35,035 nt of DNA from Nanobdellati archaeon (GTDB lineage Archaea; B1Sed10-29; JAGVWA01), in assembly GCA_018304505.1 (NCBI GenBank), contig JAGVWA010000015.1, positions 1 to 35,035 of the forward strand, read 5' to 3'. The notes below the pieces were generated by a model. The model was not told where the DNA came from and did not search any database. It worked only from the letters and a program-made list of their open reading frames with translations. This document shows, piece by piece, positions 1-9,007 of the stretch. Position 1 is the first letter of the stretch. Every line of letters starts with the position of its first letter. A program made the translations under genes and the position numbers.

Positions 1-53
1 GAGGTTCTCCTTGAGGGTGTTGCCGTTGATCTTTACTGATGCGTCGAATTCAA
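1..53. repeat. 53-bp perfect direct repeat, copy 1 (internal PCNA sequence at window edge)
   Basis: gaggttctccttgagggtgttgccgttgatctttactgatgcgtcgaattcaa is identical to 1866-1918; it may extend left of the window. Confidence 0.97.
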
Positions 54-115
54 GTTCCAATTTCCTGGTTTCGGCCTGTGACAAATCAAGTAGCGGGAGG
101 TCGAATTTTCGCGTG
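1..115 (-). pseudogene. PCNA middle fragment (partial, no start codon)
   Basis: Minus-strand translation reads NYTRKFDLPLLDLSQAETRKLELEFDASVKINGNTLKENL, matching the archaeal PCNA interdomain region. There is an in-frame TGA a few codons upstream. Confidence 0.85.
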
Positions 116-1375
116 TAATTTTGCTTTTGATTTCATCGGCACGAGCTTTGCTATGTAAACGTTGTCTGTGTTGATGTATTTCTTGTAGGCTCGCCTGACG
201 CCTTCTGGCTTGATTTTCTCCCAGTTCTTGTAGATTTCGAATGGGTTTTTTAGAGAGTCTAGGACCACCAAGTCTTTCCTAACATCTTTGAGTTCATCAA
301 TCATTTTTGAGTCGAACTTGCTCTGTATTGCTATGTAACGCTTTTCTTCTTCGATCACTTCGTCTGTTAGTTTTCCTAGTATCGCGTCAACTTCCATTTT
401 GGTGTGCGAAATAACCTTTTCTACATTGTGGGCTTCGCATTCTGTGACGATTTCGCAGAATTGAGGATCTTCGCGCAGGCGTGTAGCTGCGCTGCAGGAG
501 TAAACGAGTTTTTCCTCGTCGCGAAGCCTTTTGATTAGCGTATCGCTCCTATTAAGGAAATTCCTAAGCAGAACTACTTCGTAAAGATCCTTCTTATTCA
601 GTTTTATGGGTATGGGCATGATCATGTGTATTTTCACAGTGTTCTTGTCCCATTGCTCGACGAACTTTGTCTTATGTGGTTTTTTCGTTCGCGTCTTGGC
701 GTTCCTTAATTTGATTTGTTTTCCTGCCTTGAGTTTCCCGAAATGTTTGTCAATGAGCCTTTCGAGTTCCTTGTTTTTTCTATTGCTTCCCACTAGTAGG
801 GTCATGTTGTTCTTGCAGATGACCCTGTTGAACAGGTCCTGGACTTGCTGTAGTGTGAGTTTTTCAACAATGTCTATGTTGCCCACAGGTCGGTAGCTGT
901 AGTCTGTGCCAAATAGCTCATAGTCTTTTATTCTGCCCAACCTCTCTTCTGGCGTGTCCTTGTTTTTTATTTCTTGTATTACTGCCCGCTTTTCTACCTC
1001 TAGTTGGTGTTCATTCATTGTTGTGTTGATGAGTTCTTCGGCTGCTGATTTCATTCCCTTTTCAAGGAAATCGTCTGCGCCTTGTAGTGTTGTGCCTACA
1101 AAATGCCTCCATGTGTATGCGTTCCTGTAAATTGCGTCCTTTTCGAGCAATATCTTGTGCTCCTTGGGTTTTGGGTAATTGACGGTGGTTTTGCCGATCA
1201 TGTGTTCCATTAAGTGCGTTAGTCCTTCAGTGTTCTTGTTTTCTACGTTAAATGCGGCCCTGAACATTGGCTGTATTGCGAATTCGTTAGTCCATGGTAC
1301 ACGCAGATGAGCTATCTTGATGTCTTTCCTTGTCGTGAATTCTGACAGCGTCGGTTTATCTACAGATTTCGTCAT
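86..1375 (-). CDS. M16 family (insulinase-like) zinc peptidase; extreme C-terminus overlaps PCNA-derived sequence
   Basis: HxxEH inverzincin motif (THLMEHMIG) with a downstream Glu-containing helix (EVEKRAVIQEI); 429 aa ORF. Confidence 0.85.
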   Translation of the reverse strand: MTKSVDKPTLSEFTTRKDIKIAHLRVPWTNEFAIQPMFRAAFNVENKNTEGLTHLMEHMIGKTTVNYPKPKEHKILLEKDAIYRNAYTWRHFVGTTLQGADDFLEKGMKSAAEELINTTMNEHQLEVEKRAVIQEIKNKDTPEERLGRIKDYELFGTDYSYRPVGNIDIVEKLTLQQVQDLFNRVICKNNMTLLVGSNRKNKELERLIDKHFGKLKAGKQIKLRNAKTRTKKPHKTKFVEQWDKNTVKIHMIMPIPIKLNKKDLYEVVLLRNFLNRSDTLIKRLRDEEKLVYSCSAATRLREDPQFCEIVTECEAHNVEKVISHTKMEVDAILGKLTDEVIEEEKRYIAIQSKFDSKMIDELKDVRKDLVVLDSLKNPFEIYKNWEKIKPEGVRRAYKKYINTDNVYIAKLVPMKSKAKLHAKIRPPAT

Positions 1376-1550
1376 GTATCACATCAACTCCTAAGTTTTT
1401 TGAGAGTTGTAGAATCCGTGGTGTGGGAAACGCCTAGCAAAAGAATGATCATTGGTTATTTTTACCCGATCTTGCGTTTCGAAAAAATGAGAGAATTTAA
1501 GGCTTGCAATATTGATGTCTGAATTGCTATTTAAGCTTTGTGGTGCCTGT

Positions 1551-2199
1551 TTATGGGTTCTCGATTCTTGGTGCGAGGAAGTAGGCCACGGTGGCTTCGC
1601 CGATGTTGTATTCGAGCTTTATCGGCGCGTCTTTCTTCATGTGCAGCGAGACGATTGTGCTTGCGTCTGCTGTTTTCACCATGTCATTCAGGTAGTCTAG
1701 CAGGAAGACGGCCTGCGTTTCAACGTTCAGCGGGTGATCAAGTAGTACGTCCTGATCTTTCCGTGTTTCGATTCTCAATTCGCCCTTGTCGCCTGTCGAT
1801 TCAATGTGGAACCCGTCGCGGTCTATTGTGAACTTTGCATAGCTTGAAACCAGGCTGGCGTCTTTGAGGTTCTCCTTGAGGGTGTTGCCGTTGATCTTTA
1901 CTGATGCGTCGAATTCAATTGTCAAGGTTGAGTGTAAGGGTTTCCCCCGGTCTGGTTCTTGCAGTGATTTTGGCAAGGTCGTCGAGGTTGAGCCCGATCT
2001 TGGTTTCCTTCGGCACTTCAAATTTCTCGATCGCTTTTGAGGGCATGGTGAAGTCTACCATGACGACCTGTGATGGGGCCATGGCCCGTAGTTCTATGCC
2101 GTCTTTGTTGATTAGGAATTCGCCTTCGTCTATCAAGCTGACGATTGCATCTACAGAATCCTTGAACACTTTGGCGTTGTCAAAAACGATTTCGAACAT
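1551..2199 (-). pseudogene. pcn: DNA polymerase sliding clamp PCNA, frameshifted with an internal deletion
   Basis: N-part (1915-2199) MFEIVFDNAKVFKDSVDAIVSLIDEGEF...LTLNLDN ends at a stop. C-part in another frame reads IEFDASVKINGNTLKENLKDASLVSSY...VKLEYNIGEATVAYFLAPRIENP. About 35 interdomain residues expected in archaeal PCNA are absent. Confidence 0.88.
1866..1918. repeat. 53-bp perfect direct repeat, copy 2 (inside PCNA)
   Basis: Identical to 1-53. Confidence 0.97.
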
Positions 2200-2269
2200 G
2201 TTTTTACCTCTTCTAGCTTGTGTAATTTTTGTGTTTTATGGTATTATTATTCTTATCGGTGCGCTTAGG

Positions 2270-3016
2270 TCAGCAGTACAGCTTGTACTCGAAGCCAGTG
2301 CCGATGTTTGCATGGCCGTCGCAGAATGGCATTATGTCACAGAAAAACAGCTTGACGTGACCAAGCAGCGGCAGTGTCATGACGTGCTTTCCGCGCAGCG
2401 TTTCCTGTGTTACTGGGGTTGATATGCATCCGATGTTCTCATCTATGCAGCTCTGCAGTTGCTTCGTCATCTGATCGGGAAGGTTGTTTGCATCGCCCTT
2501 TGTAAGCAGGAGTTCCCCCGAGTTGGTTTGAACGCGTACCAGGGCCCGGTGTATTACCTCGTTGCGCGATGGGTATGCGGAGTACACAACGATGTCGTTT
2601 TGCGGCGATGCGCTAATGGCCTGGTTGCCGATTTGAAATGTTGACTGGCTCCTGTTATTGCTTAACTGTGTCAGGCCGTTGTAGGTATCTATTTCCACTA
2701 GCGGGGCGTTGATTTCGGATATGTTGGAGCCCTTTACCACGATTATGTCGCCAATGTTGAGGTAAGGGAATTCAGAACATGATGACACGACGACTGCCGG
2801 CGTCGATGTATTCAGAATCAGCGGGAGGATTATGAAGTAAACTGACGCGGCGACGACGAACGAGAACAGCCAGTCCTTTATCTCTTCTGCAGACAGGGAG
2901 CGTTTGATCGCCTCTGTTATCGGGTTTCCCGAACTTCTCTGTGGAGTGTTGCGGCCGAGGGTTGCGTTTTTTCGACCTGTGCCACGCTTGAGCGTTTTCC
3001 TTATGGGCTTATTCAT
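2270..3016 (-). CDS. Signal peptidase I, archaeal/SEC11-like (S26B)
   Basis: N-terminal TM segment; Ser region VVVSSCSEFPYLNIGDIIVVKG; catalytic-His motif VIHRALV; TKGDANN box. Confidence 0.8.
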   Translation of the reverse strand: MNKPIRKTLKRGTGRKNATLGRNTPQRSSGNPITEAIKRSLSAEEIKDWLFSFVVAASVYFIILPLILNTSTPAVVVSSCSEFPYLNIGDIIVVKGSNISEINAPLVEIDTYNGLTQLSNNRSQSTFQIGNQAISASPQNDIVVYSAYPSRNEVIHRALVRVQTNSGELLLTKGDANNLPDQMTKQLQSCIDENIGCISTPVTQETLRGKHVMTLPLLGHVKLFFCDIMPFCDGHANIGTGFEYKLYC

Positions 3017-3264
3017 TTGATTTCAGCCACTTCTTTCTTAATGGTCTTCAGTGCCTTTTTGAGGGCATCCTTTGGTGATTTTGATTTTGTCTTGACGTAC
3101 ACAGTGGGCCTGCCGACAAGCGGGTGCTCGATTTTGTACTGGGCAATGTCGACGTCCTTGTCTTTGATAAGCTCTGTCACCAGCAGCTGCGGGAACGTGT
3201 GCGTTTCGTCCTTGATGATGAATTCTATCTCGTTTTTCTTGTCGTGCAGTATCTCGATTTCCAT
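3013..3264 (-). CDS. rpoL: DNA-directed RNA polymerase subunit L
   Basis: MEIEILHDKKNEIEFIIKDETHTFPQLLVTELIKDKDVDIAQYKIEHPLVGRPTVYV is the RpoL/Rpb11 signature; overlaps the signal peptidase start by 4 bp. Confidence 0.93.
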   Translation of the reverse strand: MEIEILHDKKNEIEFIIKDETHTFPQLLVTELIKDKDVDIAQYKIEHPLVGRPTVYVKTKSKSPKDALKKALKTIKKEVAEIK

Positions 3265-3368
3265 AGTTTCACCTTTCATAGTTTGTTTTCATGCGGCATT
3301 TTGTTTGTTTTATTCGGTTTGTTCTGTTTAGTTGGTTTGTTCATTCTGGTGGTTGTTCATTCGGTTGG

Positions 3369-3932
3369 TTATATCTCCCTTCCGGTTCCGTAATCGTAAG
3401 CAATTTTCCTGTCCTCGACCCACCCGCAGCTGGTGCATTTTACCCGTGCCCCGATTCTTGCCATTGAGGCCCTGCATCGGCTGCAATTCGTCAGCAGGGC
3501 GCCGAGGTTCTTGCCGTCAGTGGTCAGCTTGACGCCCAGTGGGGTCGACTCTATGATCTTTGCCCGGACGATGTCGCCTACCTTGAATTCGGTTTTGATG
3601 CTTTTTACGTACCCTGGTTTTACGTTGGAGACGTGCAGTATGGCCGAGGCGCCTGTTGGTATGAATGCGAAGTTCGCGGTCTTCATTGGAATCAGGTCAA
3701 TGATTGCCACGTCGTCTGTGGTTTTTGCCACAACCCCGATGACTATGGTGCCCGGGCCCTGAAATCGCGCTACCCTGGTGCGTGCCTTGACCTTTGCGAT
3801 GTGCTCTTCCGGGTCCAGCTCGAGTTCGCCGATGTTTGTGGCTACAAGGTCCTCGCCGTTTGCCTCTGCAACGCCGTAACCCGGCACGTACTCTTCTGTT
3901 GTGGCTACCGTTTCTCCGGGCATAACAAACAT
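3369..3932 (-). CDS. csl4: Exosome complex RNA-binding protein Csl4
   Basis: N-terminal VMPGETVATTEEYVPGYGVAE, S1-like domain, C-terminal zinc ribbon CSRCRA...CTSCGW. Confidence 0.92.
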   Translation of the reverse strand: MFVMPGETVATTEEYVPGYGVAEANGEDLVATNIGELELDPEEHIAKVKARTRVARFQGPGTIVIGVVAKTTDDVAIIDLIPMKTANFAFIPTGASAILHVSNVKPGYVKSIKTEFKVGDIVRAKIIESTPLGVKLTTDGKNLGALLTNCSRCRASMARIGARVKCTSCGWVEDRKIAYDYGTGREI

Positions 3933-4050
3933 GAAATCACCAATCGTTTCCCAAGCATTTTGTTTTATAGTGCTTATTACAAAAAATTAGCATCTATGCA
4001 ATGCTATAGCTTTATATCTGGTACTGTATTTAAATGTTACGTGGTGAACC

Positions 4051-4899
4051 ATGCTTGAATCTATAGTGCGCCCGGTTTCAGCCGAACAGAACCCTAGCGA
4101 GATGGTGCTTGTCGGTATTATTTTTACGATGGTGTCTGGTTTACTTGTGCTGCAAATCGGCACGTCAAGCCCGGCAAACACGGGTCTTGGCCTCCTCCTG
4201 GTTGCGTTCATAAGCATCCCGGCGAGCCCGCTACTCGTGAATCTTTTCATCATCGAGGGAAAAAAGGTGCGCCGGAACAGGAGTTTTCCGATACCGATTA
4301 TTGATCGGCACGATGAGGTCATCAAGGTCCTAGCCTTTTTGTTTATTGGCATAATTATTGGCGCGTCGATTCTGTACCTCCTGCTGCCGGGCGAAACCGC
4401 CCAGTTTCTGTTTTCAGACCAGCTGCATGACCTGTCTGCCCGCGGTGTGAATGTGATGTCGGGCAACGCGATAGCGCGCACGGATTTTTGGAGCCTCATC
4501 GAGAACAACACCAAGGTGACGTTGCTTGTTCTTGTTTTCAGCTTCGTCTTTGGCGCAGGGGCCATTTTTATCATTGCGTGGAATGGCACCATCATCGGTG
4601 TACTGATTGCGAACATTGCGCAAAACCCCGGGAGGTTTGGCGGCATCGAGCTGCTTCCAGGAAACCCGTTTGTGAACTACCTTGCAGCCCTGCCTATTAC
4701 GTTCATCAACCTTCTTCCGCACGGCTTTTTTGAGTTCATGGCGTACTTCTTCGCAGGCGTTTCTGGGGGCATCCTTAGCGCGGCCGTAATGCGCGAAAAG
4801 TTGTCATGGGACAATCAGATCATCAGGGACTGCGCCGTGTACTTTTTATTCTCTTTTGTCCTGGTGGTAATTGGGGCCTTTATAGAGGCAAGTTTATAA
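4051..4899 (+). CDS. SpoIIM / DUF95 family multi-pass membrane protein
   Basis: Multiple TM segments; FSFVFGAGAIFIIAWNGTIIGVLIANIA and LPHGFFEFMAYFFAGVSGGIL are typical of the SpoIIM family. Confidence 0.85.
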   Translation: MLESIVRPVSAEQNPSEMVLVGIIFTMVSGLLVLQIGTSSPANTGLGLLLVAFISIPASPLLVNLFIIEGKKVRRNRSFPIPIIDRHDEVIKVLAFLFIGIIIGASILYLLLPGETAQFLFSDQLHDLSARGVNVMSGNAIARTDFWSLIENNTKVTLLVLVFSFVFGAGAIFIIAWNGTIIGVLIANIAQNPGRFGGIELLPGNPFVNYLAALPITFINLLPHGFFEFMAYFFAGVSGGILSAAVMREKLSWDNQIIRDCAVYFLFSFVLVVIGAFIEASL

Positions 4900-4921
4900 A
4901 CCACGGCGGTGCAATAAAGTT

Positions 4922-6646
4922 ATGGTTGTAGGGGGGACCAGGGCGGCGAAAAAGAAAGCAGAAGAATTAGCTGCAGCGCGGTGGAAGAAACGCGGTGTAG
5001 CTGCTGCTCTGCGAATATCATTACAAAGGGAGAGGCAGCTCTTGCCACAGGCTCCAGAGGTTGCGCGAAAAGCCGTAGCCAGGGCCAAAGAACTTCAGGC
5101 GCGATACCAAAGGCAGGGCCAGGAAATAGATAGGAACGTCAATGCATACAATGCGCTTGTTGGCAAGTTCAACACCGCGGCCTCAACAGCTGAAAAAGAA
5201 TCAATAGCCAGAGAGCTGGAAAAATATAAAGGTGAAATTGAACGTGAGCAGACGGCGAGGGCAAGAACCGAAAGGGGGTTTTCGGGAGCAGCTTCGCTTG
5301 TCAGGGAAGAAAAAGCACGTCCCGTGCCGATTGAATACAGGCTCGTTATTCCTCGACAAGTCGGGGCAAAGCGGGTTGCCAGCATTGAGGCTGTGCACAA
5401 CAAGAGCGGCCGGACAATCGGCAGGGCAAAGGTTACAGTAGACCGCAAGGGAAACGCCAACGTTAAGGTTGGCAGAGTAGATAACGATTTTGACAGGGCA
5501 TCTGTAGAAGGCAACTTGTTAAACAGCGCCAAGAGTTTCCTTTTTGGAGGCCTTAGTAAAAAACCGCAAGCCCAGATCCATGAAGTTGAATTTGAAAACG
5601 TTCGTTCTCTTGAGGGGAAATACGGCTTGATTGATGAAGGGGCCATACCAAACATTCCCGGGCGACGGTGGGGGGCAGAGTATGATGTTTTCGCTATCCG
5701 GGACACGGAAGGCAGAATTCAGAAGGGGCCGACAAGAGAGCACCTGAATGCGGCCTTTGAGCGTGCAACGAAATTCACGCTACGCAACGACATGCGTAAG
5801 GCACGTGTGGTTTACACAAAACTCAGGCGTGACCTAACTAGTATAGACATGGGGCCAGTGGGCGGCAACATGCCGCTTGGGGAAGCATGGAAAATCGCTA
5901 GGCAGGACATCATGTCAAATATAGAAGAGTACGCCAAGGGTCCGTTGATTGCTCGCCAGAAGGAGCCGCAGAAGGTTGTTGAAATCATGCTGAAACGAAT
6001 CGACGAGAGCGTCAAAAACATTAGCACTTCGCCGACCCAAGAAAACCTGCTGGACCTGTTTGAAGCGCTCAGGGTCTTTGACATTCAGGGCTATGAAGCG
6101 ATTCTGAAATCAAAGAGCTTTAGGCAATTTTATCATGCAGGGTTCACGAGTCACGCGCAAACTCACGACAGCATTTATCACAAGATGATAAGGCTGCCAA
6201 TAGTCAAAGCGCGCTTTGACGAAATCCGGAAACAGATGAAGCGGGCCAAAGCAGCAGGCGCTTTTGAGAAGGGAAATTTAGAAATGAGTCGGGAGATGCT
6301 GAATCAGCTTGAGCTCCTGAAGGGCTATCAAGAGGAGGAATTTACTGTTGAATTTAGCGGCGTGGCAAGGCTGATACCCCCTGAAAAACCGGGTGCCAAA
6401 TGGGTCATTGAGCCATTTTTCTCGTCAGTGTCAAGGGGCCATGGCAGGACTGAGATCCCACTGAAGGCCTTGGTTGAGACGGGCGTCGAGTTTCCTATAT
6501 TGTGGCACAGTCACCCGGGCAGGGTGCGCCCAGGACCGAATTTTAGTGAACACGACATTGAATTTTTCAAGCATGAGCTTGGCATGCCGGGCGTCCTTAT
6601 TTTGCAGAAAGAGGGCGAAGTCGAGTTGTTTACGGAATTCGAGTGA
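4922..6646 (+). CDS. Large uncharacterised protein with N-terminal coiled coil and C-terminal JAB/JAMM-like metalloprotease domain
   Basis: VEFSGVARLI...FPILWHSHPGRVRPGPNFSEHDIEF resembles the JAMM arrangement (E...HSHP...SxxD); about 470 residues upstream unassigned. Confidence 0.7.
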   Translation: MVVGGTRAAKKKAEELAAARWKKRGVAAALRISLQRERQLLPQAPEVARKAVARAKELQARYQRQGQEIDRNVNAYNALVGKFNTAASTAEKESIARELEKYKGEIEREQTARARTERGFSGAASLVREEKARPVPIEYRLVIPRQVGAKRVASIEAVHNKSGRTIGRAKVTVDRKGNANVKVGRVDNDFDRASVEGNLLNSAKSFLFGGLSKKPQAQIHEVEFENVRSLEGKYGLIDEGAIPNIPGRRWGAEYDVFAIRDTEGRIQKGPTREHLNAAFERATKFTLRNDMRKARVVYTKLRRDLTSIDMGPVGGNMPLGEAWKIARQDIMSNIEEYAKGPLIARQKEPQKVVEIMLKRIDESVKNISTSPTQENLLDLFEALRVFDIQGYEAILKSKSFRQFYHAGFTSHAQTHDSIYHKMIRLPIVKARFDEIRKQMKRAKAAGAFEKGNLEMSREMLNQLELLKGYQEEEFTVEFSGVARLIPPEKPGAKWVIEPFFSSVSRGHGRTEIPLKALVETGVEFPILWHSHPGRVRPGPNFSEHDIEFFKHELGMPGVLILQKEGEVELFTEFE

Positions 6647-6649
6647 CAC

Positions 6650-7717
6650 TCAGAATTCAAACGTGGCTTTCTGCTTGCGCTTTTTGCCCCGCACATTTGC
6701 ACTTGCAGCTGCCGCTTCCATCGGCAGGTTCAGCTCCTTCCTGACGGCGTGCAGTATGCGGGCTTTGGTTCCCGGCTCTGCTTTTGAATACTGCTCATAA
6801 ACATCAATGACGTCTTCTTGCGCTTTTTCGTACGGCTCATCCAGGCGATTTGACAAGGCGGTTGCCAATTTGGTTAGCTCGAGCGGAAATATGATCTTGT
6901 TGGATTTGCCATCAGCGATTTTATTCAATGAGTCAATGTACAGATATCTCAGTGTCGGGTCTGTGAGTTTGCCCGCGGCTTCCTGGATGGCCTCGATCTG
7001 TAGTTTCTTAGCCTCCGCGAGTTCCCTGATGGTATTTTTCTTTTCTACCGCCGCGCGTTTTTGGTGCATTGCTTCCACGAGCGTGTCTGGCAGCGTTACT
7101 GACTCAAGTTCAACCTTTTGGATGTCGAGGCCCCAGTCTTGGGCAGTCAATTGCACTAGTTTGCGCAGCTCTGCATTTATGGTCTCGATGTTGGACACCA
7201 CCTGTTCAAGGCTGAGTTTTCCGATAATGCTCCTTAGCGTTGATTCAATGTACTGCACAAGGTACCCTTTGTAGTTTTCAACATTCAGTACGGCCCTTTT
7301 TGGGTCCATGACCCTGTAATACGCAACGGCGTTGACCTTCAGGGTGATGTTGTCCTTTGTCACGACGTCCTGCTCCTTTGGGTCACTTGTCTGTGTCCTT
7401 AGGTCGACAAGGCGGTATGAGTCGATAAACGGCGTTAGCACAACCCATCCCGGGCCACTGGTTTTGAGATACTTGCCCATTCTGAAGATAATGGCGCGCT
7501 CATACTCATTCAGCTGGATTAGGTAGGCCTGCGACTGGCTGTAGAGGAAAACCAGCACGCCAAGGATGAATAGGAGTATAAATATCGGCTGGAACAAACC
7601 AAGGAAGTACAGCAGTGCCGGGACTATGATGAGCGACGCTATCAGTGTCACGACTATCGCGAACTGCTTGTCCTCGTTGGACTTCTTACCCTTGTCATAG
7701 GCCTTTTTCTTTGCCAT
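6650..7717 (-). CDS. SPFH/Band 7 (stomatin/prohibitin-like) membrane protein
   Basis: N-terminal TM segments followed by NEYERAIIFRMGKYLKTSGPGWVVLTPFIDSYRLVDLRTQTSDPKEQDVVTKDNITLKVNAVAYYRV. Confidence 0.92.
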   Translation of the reverse strand: MAKKKAYDKGKKSNEDKQFAIVVTLIASLIIVPALLYFLGLFQPIFILLFILGVLVFLYSQSQAYLIQLNEYERAIIFRMGKYLKTSGPGWVVLTPFIDSYRLVDLRTQTSDPKEQDVVTKDNITLKVNAVAYYRVMDPKRAVLNVENYKGYLVQYIESTLRSIIGKLSLEQVVSNIETINAELRKLVQLTAQDWGLDIQKVELESVTLPDTLVEAMHQKRAAVEKKNTIRELAEAKKLQIEAIQEAAGKLTDPTLRYLYIDSLNKIADGKSNKIIFPLELTKLATALSNRLDEPYEKAQEDVIDVYEQYSKAEPGTKARILHAVRKELNLPMEAAAASANVRGKKRKQKATFEF

Positions 7718-7779
7718 AATGTTACTTTAGACGTTTAAGTATAAAAACATTTAAGTATACGCCCTGAGATTAAGAGTAC

Positions 7780-8994
7780 ATGGCCAGGAAAGGCAAGGTT
7801 TTAGTGCTGAGTGTAGACCGCGACGATGACCTCGGGGCAAAGGCAGGCGTTAAGGGCCCAATTATTGGGGAGAAGAACAACATTGAGGCAGCCAGCCGCT
7901 TGCTGCTAGCTGATGCCAGCGAGAGTGACGGCAACGCGATTTTCGAAGCCGTCAGGCAATTCAGAAGCCTGCCCGAAGCGGCAGACGTTGTCACAATTAC
8001 CGGGCACAAATCCCGGGGCTTCAAGTCAGATCAGGAAATCGCTAGACAGCTTGACATGGTGTTTGAAAAGTTCCCTGACAGTGAAGGTGTGTTCCTCATT
8101 ACTGACGGCGAGGATGACGAGCAGATCTTGCCCCTTATACAGGCAAGAAAAAAAATCGTGTCAAGGAAGATTCTTATTGTAAAACAGTCCCGCCAGCTCG
8201 AGAAAAGCTACTTTGTCCTAAAGGAAGCGCTCAAGGACCCGACCTTCGCGCGCCTCGTTTTCGGCTTGCCTGGAATTATATTGTTGTTCATAGCGATTTT
8301 CCAAGACCTTGGCTTGCAGTTCGTGTTTTTCGCGGCTGGCTTGTATTTGTTGTTTAGGGGCCTTGGTTTTGAAGAGCCGGTCATCCGCTGGATCCATGAC
8401 TTCAAAAGCACTACAAGCCCTGAGAGGGCCTCGTTTCCGTTATATGTCGGTGCATTTCTTATACTTGTGCTTTCAATATGGTCGGGCTGGGAGCAACTGA
8501 AGGCATACACCGCAGAGTCGGTGCTGTTGCAGCTTGCCGCGTTTGCAGACGGTGCCGCGCTTCTGTTTGTCGCAGGGTCTGTGCTGTTTCTCATCGGCAG
8601 AATAGGCGACATGCACTTTTCGAAAGAGTACGCGAAGATCAGGCGCTATGCCCTGTTTTTAGTGTCACTGCTTATTGTGTGGTTCGTTATCATACAGGCA
8701 ATCGCGCTTGTGTTTGGCCGCATCGTCCTCGATGAATTCCTGGGTTATTTGGTGTTGGCATTCATAGGGTCCATTATCAGTTCAAGCATAATAAAGCGTA
8801 TTTACGCTGAGAAGTATGTGGTGTCTCGCATCAAGAAGGATCTCGAGGTGTACAAGCGCAGCGGCGTCTACGTTGGGACTGTTGATTCAGTTAACAAGGC
8901 CTCAAGGACATTTGTCATACGCGAGAAAAATCGCAAGGAGCCGGCCAAGTTTTCTCAGGTGCTTACTGTAGAGGACTACGTGATTGTAAAGTAG
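7780..8994 (+). CDS. DUF373 family membrane protein
   Basis: MARKGKVLVLSVDRDDDLGAKAGVKGPIIGEKNNIEAASRLLLADASESDGNAIFEA is a typical DUF373 N-terminus; multiple TM segments follow. Confidence 0.9.
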   Translation: MARKGKVLVLSVDRDDDLGAKAGVKGPIIGEKNNIEAASRLLLADASESDGNAIFEAVRQFRSLPEAADVVTITGHKSRGFKSDQEIARQLDMVFEKFPDSEGVFLITDGEDDEQILPLIQARKKIVSRKILIVKQSRQLEKSYFVLKEALKDPTFARLVFGLPGIILLFIAIFQDLGLQFVFFAAGLYLLFRGLGFEEPVIRWIHDFKSTTSPERASFPLYVGAFLILVLSIWSGWEQLKAYTAESVLLQLAAFADGAALLFVAGSVLFLIGRIGDMHFSKEYAKIRRYALFLVSLLIVWFVIIQAIALVFGRIVLDEFLGYLVLAFIGSIISSSIIKRIYAEKYVVSRIKKDLEVYKRSGVYVGTVDSVNKASRTFVIREKNRKEPAKFSQVLTVEDYVIVK

Positions 8995-9007
8995 TGCCCG
9001 CGAGGGG

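Noticed and set aside
606-896. Plus-strand 96-aa ORF
   Set aside because: Antisense to the well-supported M16 peptidase gene; hydrophobic composition typical of reverse-strand translation.
3987-4646. Minus-strand 219-aa ORF
   Set aside because: Antisense to the SpoIIM-family gene, with no recognisable motif.
5095-5706. Minus-strand 203-aa ORF
   Set aside because: Antisense to the JAMM-like protein ORF; Ser/Leu-rich composition as expected for a shadow ORF.
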